60,542 bases of DNA from Clostridiaceae bacterium (GTDB taxonomy: Bacteria; Bacillota; Clostridia; DSM-8532): the NCBI GenBank assembly GCA_012519655.1, contig JAAYPS010000042.1, positions 1 through 60,542 on the forward strand. Reading direction: 5' to 3'. This document shows positions 56,848-60,542 of this stretch, piece by piece. Below the pieces are notes generated by a model. The model made no database searches and was not told where the DNA came from. It saw only the letters and a list, made by a program, of their open reading frames with translations. Both the position numbers and the translations under genes were made by a program. Positions within the stretch are counted from its first letter, which is position 1. Each line of letters opens with the position of its first letter.

Positions 56848-58476
56848 ATGAGCAGGTCATCATTTTTTGGCTTGGATATCGCCACAAGAGGGCTTTATAC
56901 CGCACAACGTGGTCTTACAAATGTAAATCATAATGTTGATAATATAAATACTCCAGGTTACTCAAGACAGGTGTTAGAACAAACTGCTGCTAGACCTATG
57001 CTCATGGTGGACGGCTCCGGAATGCTGGGAACGGGTTCACAAGTTACAGGTATTAAAAGAATTCGGGATGAATATTTGGATGTTAAATACCGTAGCGAAG
57101 CACAGTATCTTGGAGAATGGGATATAAAGAATACACTTTTAGAAGAAATGCAAACTTTGTATAATGAGCCTTCCGATAGTGGGTTTAATACTGTAATGAA
57201 TGAATTCTATAATGGTTTGCAACAATTATCCACAGATCCATCAAGTCATGCAGCCCGTGCTGCCATTAAAGAGAAGGCAGTAATGCTTACCAAGTATTTT
57301 AACAGCGTAGCATCGCATTTTGAATATCTTCAAAACGATGTAAATGATATTATTTATGCAAAGGTGCAGGAAGTAAACTCCTTAGCAGATCAAATTGCAC
57401 AATTAAACAAGCAGATTTATAACTTTGAAGTAACAGGAAATGTTGCTAATGATCTAAGAGATCAAAGAGCAAATGTTGTTGATAAATTATCACGAATTGT
57501 AAATATTGAAGCTTATGAGGTAAGCTATGGAAAACTACCAACTGGTCTTGAAGATATGCGCTTTGTGGTTACAATAAGCGGGAAAGCCATTGTTGATCAT
57601 TATGGTGTTTCACACCTTGAAGCTGTACAGCGCAAAGAGAAATTTAATAGTGAGGATATAGAAAATCTCTATGAAATTGGCTGGGCGGATGGTAACAAGC
57701 TAACAATAAAATCCGGAGAGCTGAAAGGTTATCTTGATGTAAGGGATGGTAATGATGGATTAAATGGGAGCCCTGATTTCAGAGGTATACCGCATTACCA
57801 AAAGAAAATGAATGAGTTTGTTAGGGTGTTTGCCCGCACTTTCAATGAAGGCATTATAGATATTGATGGTGATGGTATTCTCGACAAAGCTCCAGGGCAT
57901 GTTGACGGATATACGTTAAATTCAAAAGATGGAGATACGCCAGCCGGGATACGATTTTTTACAATGTTTGGTGAGGATGGAAAGCCAATGGACAGCGAAA
58001 CATTTGCTCTTGCCGCAGGAGAAGTGCCAGCAGATCCGGATATTGAGTATTATAATGCGATGTATTCTAAAATTACAGCGAAGAATATATCTATTAGCAG
58101 CGAAGTATTTGACAATCCTACTAATAACGTTGCCATAATGGGAGCCGCTGAAGAAATGGGAAATGTAGAAGTGCTAAAAGCTATTATGGACTTAAGACAT
58201 AATACATATATGTTCAACGAAGGTGCTCCCGAAGACTTTATTAAAACAATAATATCAACCATGGGTGTTGACGGTCAGCAGGCTACTCACTATTTAAACA
58301 ACCAAGTTACCATGACTAACCAGATAGAAAACAGACGCCAGTCAATATCGGGTGTTTCAATAAACGAGGAGATGGCAAACCTTGTACGGTATCAGCATGC
58401 ATATAATGCTGCAGCAAAAATGATTCAAACCCATGCCGAATTGTTAGAGGTTCTTGTAAACCGCTTGGGAATATAG
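56848..58476 (+). CDS. flgK: Flagellar hook-associated protein FlgK, second copy
   Basis: 542 residues of ordinary FlgK form: FFGLDIATRGLYTAQRGLTN, DNINTPGYSRQ, and C-terminal VSINEEMANLVRYQHAYNAA. No vWA-like insertion. Two tandem FlgK genes suggest that each subunit takes part of the junction ring or that they alternate. The two differ enough not to be a recent duplication. AAGGAG precedes the ATG. Confidence 0.94.
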   Translation: MSRSSFFGLDIATRGLYTAQRGLTNVNHNVDNINTPGYSRQVLEQTAARPMLMVDGSGMLGTGSQVTGIKRIRDEYLDVKYRSEAQYLGEWDIKNTLLEEMQTLYNEPSDSGFNTVMNEFYNGLQQLSTDPSSHAARAAIKEKAVMLTKYFNSVASHFEYLQNDVNDIIYAKVQEVNSLADQIAQLNKQIYNFEVTGNVANDLRDQRANVVDKLSRIVNIEAYEVSYGKLPTGLEDMRFVVTISGKAIVDHYGVSHLEAVQRKEKFNSEDIENLYEIGWADGNKLTIKSGELKGYLDVRDGNDGLNGSPDFRGIPHYQKKMNEFVRVFARTFNEGIIDIDGDGILDKAPGHVDGYTLNSKDGDTPAGIRFFTMFGEDGKPMDSETFALAAGEVPADPDIEYYNAMYSKITAKNISISSEVFDNPTNNVAIMGAAEEMGNVEVLKAIMDLRHNTYMFNEGAPEDFIKTIISTMGVDGQQATHYLNNQVTMTNQIENRRQSISGVSINEEMANLVRYQHAYNAAAKMIQTHAELLEVLVNRLGI

Positions 58477-58506
58477 ATATTAAATCTCTTAGAATGGAGT
58501 GAGATT

Positions 58507-59415
58507 ATGCGTATTACGAACAACATGCTTATTAATAATATGCTGTCTAACTTAGGTACAAACCTAAATAGAGTCAGTAAAAATCAAAGCCAACTTGCGA
58601 CTGGAAAGAAAATTAATTTACCCTCAGATGATCCAATTGTTGCATCAAGAGCACTGAAGCTGCGCACAGACGTAGCGGAAATTAAACAGTTCAAAAGAAA
58701 TGTTGAAGATGCTACATCATGGATGGAGATAACAGAGACAACTCTCGAGCAAATAGGAGAGGTAATACACAGGGCTAAAGAGTTGGCGGTTCATGCAAGC
58801 AATGGAACAAACACACCCGAGGATATGGAGAAGACTAAACTTGAAGTTGAGCAATTGAAAATACAAATGACTCACCTTGCAAATACTACCTATTCGGGCA
58901 GGTATATTTTTTCCGGCTTTAAAACCGACAAGCCGCTGATGGATGAAGATGGAATATTTCAGATGGACATTGAAAATGGCGAACAAATTTTCTATGAAGT
59001 TGGTATAGGTGATGATATAAATATAAATGTTACTGGAAGTGACGTATTTAATAGTGAGAATAAAGGCATATCCGGTGAAAAAAGTAGTTTAATACAAGTA
59101 TTTGATGATTTTATTGCAGCGCTTGAGTCAGGTGATGAGTCAAATGTGGAACAACTACTTGGTAGAATAGAGAATGAAAGCGATAATGTACTTAGAGTGC
59201 GTGCAGGTGTGGGTGCAAGAATGAATAGGTTGGAGCTTACTGCAAATAGGCTTGATGATGACAATATCAATTTTACAAAACTCATGAGTAAAAATGAGGA
59301 TGTGGACATAGCCGAGGCAATTATGAACTTGATGAATGAATTAAATGTATATAATTCTTCTCTTGCAGTGGGGGCAAAAGTCATTCAACCCAGTTTGGTT
59401 GACTTTTTAACCTAA
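58507..59415 (+). CDS. flgL: Flagellar hook-associated protein FlgL
   Basis: Junction protein 3 between FlgK and the flagellin filament, 302 residues. MRITNNMLINNMLSNLGTNL and LATGKKINLPSDDPIVASRA are the flagellin-like N-terminus; the C-terminal helix has IAEAIMNLMNELNVYNSSLA. Thirty bases after flgK2, same operon. Confidence 0.95.
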   Translation: MRITNNMLINNMLSNLGTNLNRVSKNQSQLATGKKINLPSDDPIVASRALKLRTDVAEIKQFKRNVEDATSWMEITETTLEQIGEVIHRAKELAVHASNGTNTPEDMEKTKLEVEQLKIQMTHLANTTYSGRYIFSGFKTDKPLMDEDGIFQMDIENGEQIFYEVGIGDDININVTGSDVFNSENKGISGEKSSLIQVFDDFIAALESGDESNVEQLLGRIENESDNVLRVRAGVGARMNRLELTANRLDDDNINFTKLMSKNEDVDIAEAIMNLMNELNVYNSSLAVGAKVIQPSLVDFLT

Positions 59416-59439
59416 ATGGCATTTAGCGGTATAACATTT

Positions 59440-59518
59440 TCAAGTTTTGCGGCACAAGATATGTGGTTATGCTTATAGGCTTATCACCACATAAGTCACT
59501 ACTAGGTTTACATCGCAA
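59440..59518 (+). repeat. Flagellar intergenic element, copy B
   Basis: Second copy of the element at 56732-56818. Its hairpin is TATGTGGT (59460-59467) / ACCACATA (59486-59493). It differs from copy A in both arms at several places while the pairing is largely kept. It lies 64 bases before fliW. Confidence 0.65.
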
Positions 59519-59582
59519 CGACTTAATATATTAGCGTGAATGCCAATCAACTAACTTATTTGAATATAATGGAGGAATAAAT

Positions 59583-60014
59583 ATGCAACTTCAAACAAGG
59601 CACTTTGGTGTTATAGATGTGAATGAAAAGGAGGCTTTACACTTTCCACTAGGAATACCGGGTTTTGAAAATGTAAAGCAGTATATTTTGCTTGGGAAAC
59701 AAGAGAACGAAAGTCCATTTTTTTGGCTGCAAAGCCTTGACAACCCAGAACTTGCATTTGTGGTTGTAGATCCATTCTATATAAAAGATGATTATTATGT
59801 AGATGTTGATGACGAAGAGATAGAGGAAATACATATAGAGGATAAAGAGAACATATTAATATTGGCTATTGTAACAATACCTGAAGATATTACCAAAATG
59901 ACGGTGAACCTTAAGGCACCCGTACTTATAAATCTAAAAAATAATATGGGAAAACAAGTTGTAATGAAAGATGACACATTTCCTGTGAAATATTATATAA
60001 CGTCAAATGAATAG
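59583..60014 (+). CDS. fliW: Flagellar assembly factor FliW
   Basis: 143 residues. Binds CsrA and flagellin in turn; free flagellin frees CsrA to repress flagellin synthesis. FPLGIPGFENVKQYILL and LDNPELAFVVVDP are family marks. Only 22 bases before csrA. Confidence 0.96.
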   Translation: MQLQTRHFGVIDVNEKEALHFPLGIPGFENVKQYILLGKQENESPFFWLQSLDNPELAFVVVDPFYIKDDYYVDVDDEEIEEIHIEDKENILILAIVTIPEDITKMTVNLKAPVLINLKNNMGKQVVMKDDTFPVKYYITSNE

Positions 60015-60036
60015 GTAGCAAAAAGGAGTGAAATAA

Positions 60037-60285
60037 ATGCTGGTGCTGTCAAGGAAAAAGGGTCAGTCCATTATGATAGGCTCAGACATAGAAATCTCGA
60101 TTGTTGACATACAAGGTGACCAAATCCGCCTGGGTATTGAAGCGCCTCGAAATATTACTATCCACAGGAAAGAAGTATTCGAAGAGATTATAAAGGAAAA
60201 CAAACAAGCCGCCTCTGTAGAGGTTAATCCTGAACTTATAAAATCAATAAAAATAAAAGGCATTGAAAATAAAAAGAGTGAATAA
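60037..60285 (+). CDS. csrA: Carbon storage / flagellin translation regulator CsrA
   Basis: 82-residue RNA-binding dimer. [15 protein letters not shown] and [20 protein letters not shown] are typical; the RNA-contacting Leu and Arg residues of these strands are present. It is expected to bind the flagellin leader directly downstream, with FliW as antagonist. Confidence 0.97.
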   Translation: MLVLSRKKGQSIMIGSDIEISIVDIQGDQIRLGIEAPRNITIHRKEVFEEIIKENKQAASVEVNPELIKSIKIKGIENKKSE

Positions 60286-60306
60286 AAAAATAATTTAAAA
60301 AAAGTA

Positions 60307-60333
60307 TTAACTTTTTATAAAAAGTTTCGATAT
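60307..60333 (+). promoter_or_regulatory. Possible sigma-D promoter of flagellin
   Basis: TTCGATAT (60326-60333) resembles the -10 GCCGATAT, and TTAA (60307-60310) lies 15 bases before it. The -10 is reasonable; the -35 is imperfect. Confidence 0.5.
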
Positions 60334-60339
60334 AAATAG

Positions 60340-60386
60340 TGAGATAATAAAAGATTCTTTGGTCGACCGGTTTCATTATTATCTCA
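60340..60386 (+). other. 5' stem-loop of the flagellin leader
   Basis: TGAGATAATAA (60340-60350) pairs perfectly with TTATTATCTCA (60376-60386). It starts close to the expected transcription start and would cap the 5' end of the message. Confidence 0.6.
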
Positions 60387-60420
60387 TCATTAAAAATTAA
60401 AAAATGTTAATAATTGCTCG

Positions 60421-60451
60421 GCAAGGATGCTGGGCACAAAAACAAGGAGGT
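60421..60451 (+). promoter_or_regulatory. Two CsrA-binding sites in the flagellin leader
   Basis: GCAAGGATGC (60421-60430) has AGGA in the loop of a GCA/TGC stem. ACAAGGAGGT (60442-60451) matches ACARGGANGT and includes the Shine-Dalgarno sequence. The GGA cores are 21 bases apart, like the two CsrA sites of the Bacillus hag leader. Confidence 0.75.
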
Positions 60452-60459
60452 TTTTTATT

Positions 60460-60542
60460 ATGAGAATTAATCACAACATTGCAGCTTTAAACACTTATCG
60501 TCAATTAAGCTTGAACACCACATCTGGAAGCAAGTCTTTGGA
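60460..60542 (+). CDS. hag: Flagellin, 5' part (runs off the window)
   Basis: Only the first 27 codons are present: MRINHNIAALNTYRQLSLNT and the Ser/Lys-rich continuation, the conserved D0 helix of flagellins. The ribosome site AAGGAGG lies within a CsrA site. fliW-csrA directly upstream supports the call. The rest lies beyond 60542. Confidence 0.93.
   Translation, partial: MRINHNIAALNTYRQLSLNTTSGSKSL

Noticed and set aside
1-60542. tRNA or rRNA genes
   Set aside because: I looked through the intergenic regions for cloverleaf ends and TTCGAATC-like arms and saw none; all long gaps are explained or AT-rich.

Overview
The window reads as a chromosomal segment of a low-GC, Gram-positive, endospore-forming and motile anaerobe of the class Clostridia. 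Support: AT-rich DNA with strong AGGAGG-type ribosome sites and frequent TTG/GTG starts; the S10-spc-alpha ribosomal cluster followed by ECF transporter genes; a yyaC-type spore gene; rubrerythrin and rubredoxin; a SAM-I riboswitch before metK; YesM/YesN-type signalling with LplB/YtcP-type permeases; and a flagellar locus ending in fliW-csrA-flagellin. The plant-polysaccharide cluster suggests a Ruminiclostridium/Acetivibrio-like relative, but that is inference; no rRNA gene is present to place it.

Layout. 1-8040: end of a dispersed repeat, lon protease, an amidohydrolase, an SGNH hydrolase, a Fur/PerR-like regulator and rubrerythrin (peroxide defence). 6739-17350: a carbohydrate-sensing and uptake cluster (solute-binding lipoprotein, YesM-type kinase, AraC-type response regulator, two permeases, second solute-binding lipoprotein), an orphan holin-like gene, and a pectinesterase without signal peptide. 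17420-19000: tsaE-tsaB-rimI. 19025-36328: a perfect inverted repeat, then a promoter, a long leader with a terminator-like hairpin, and the S10-spc-alpha ribosomal cluster with secY, adk, map, a KOW protein, infA and rpoA. 36480-40880: a fused double ECF ATPase, ecfT, a TPR protein and a methyltransferase. 41063-44406: a zinc-uptake operon (znuA-znuC-znuB-zur-like) behind a perfect palindromic operator. 44486-47682: VanZ-like protein, a small conserved gene with a LexA-box promoter, a PAS-PP2C phosphatase, yyaC and a rubredoxin. 47841-52903: SAM riboswitch-metK, a small membrane protein, recD2 and comF. 53009-60542: yvyF-like, flgM, flgN, two flgK paralogues, flgL, fliW, csrA and the start of flagellin.

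How they work together. The sugar cluster has the order binding protein-kinase-regulator-transporter, a three-component sensor plus importer; the cytoplasmic pectinesterase suggests that imported methylated oligogalacturonides are processed inside. FlgM (with a sigma-D-type promoter upstream), FliW and CsrA form the usual assembly checkpoint, and the flagellin leader carries two CsrA-type sites.

The most unusual items are a von Willebrand factor A-like domain inserted in the first FlgK paralogue, a LexA-box-controlled small conserved gene, an approximately 85-bp intergenic element duplicated before flgK2 and fliW, the candidate attenuator in the S10 leader, enlarged L22 and L17 proteins, and short direct repeats with a 64-69 bp period in several intergenic regions.
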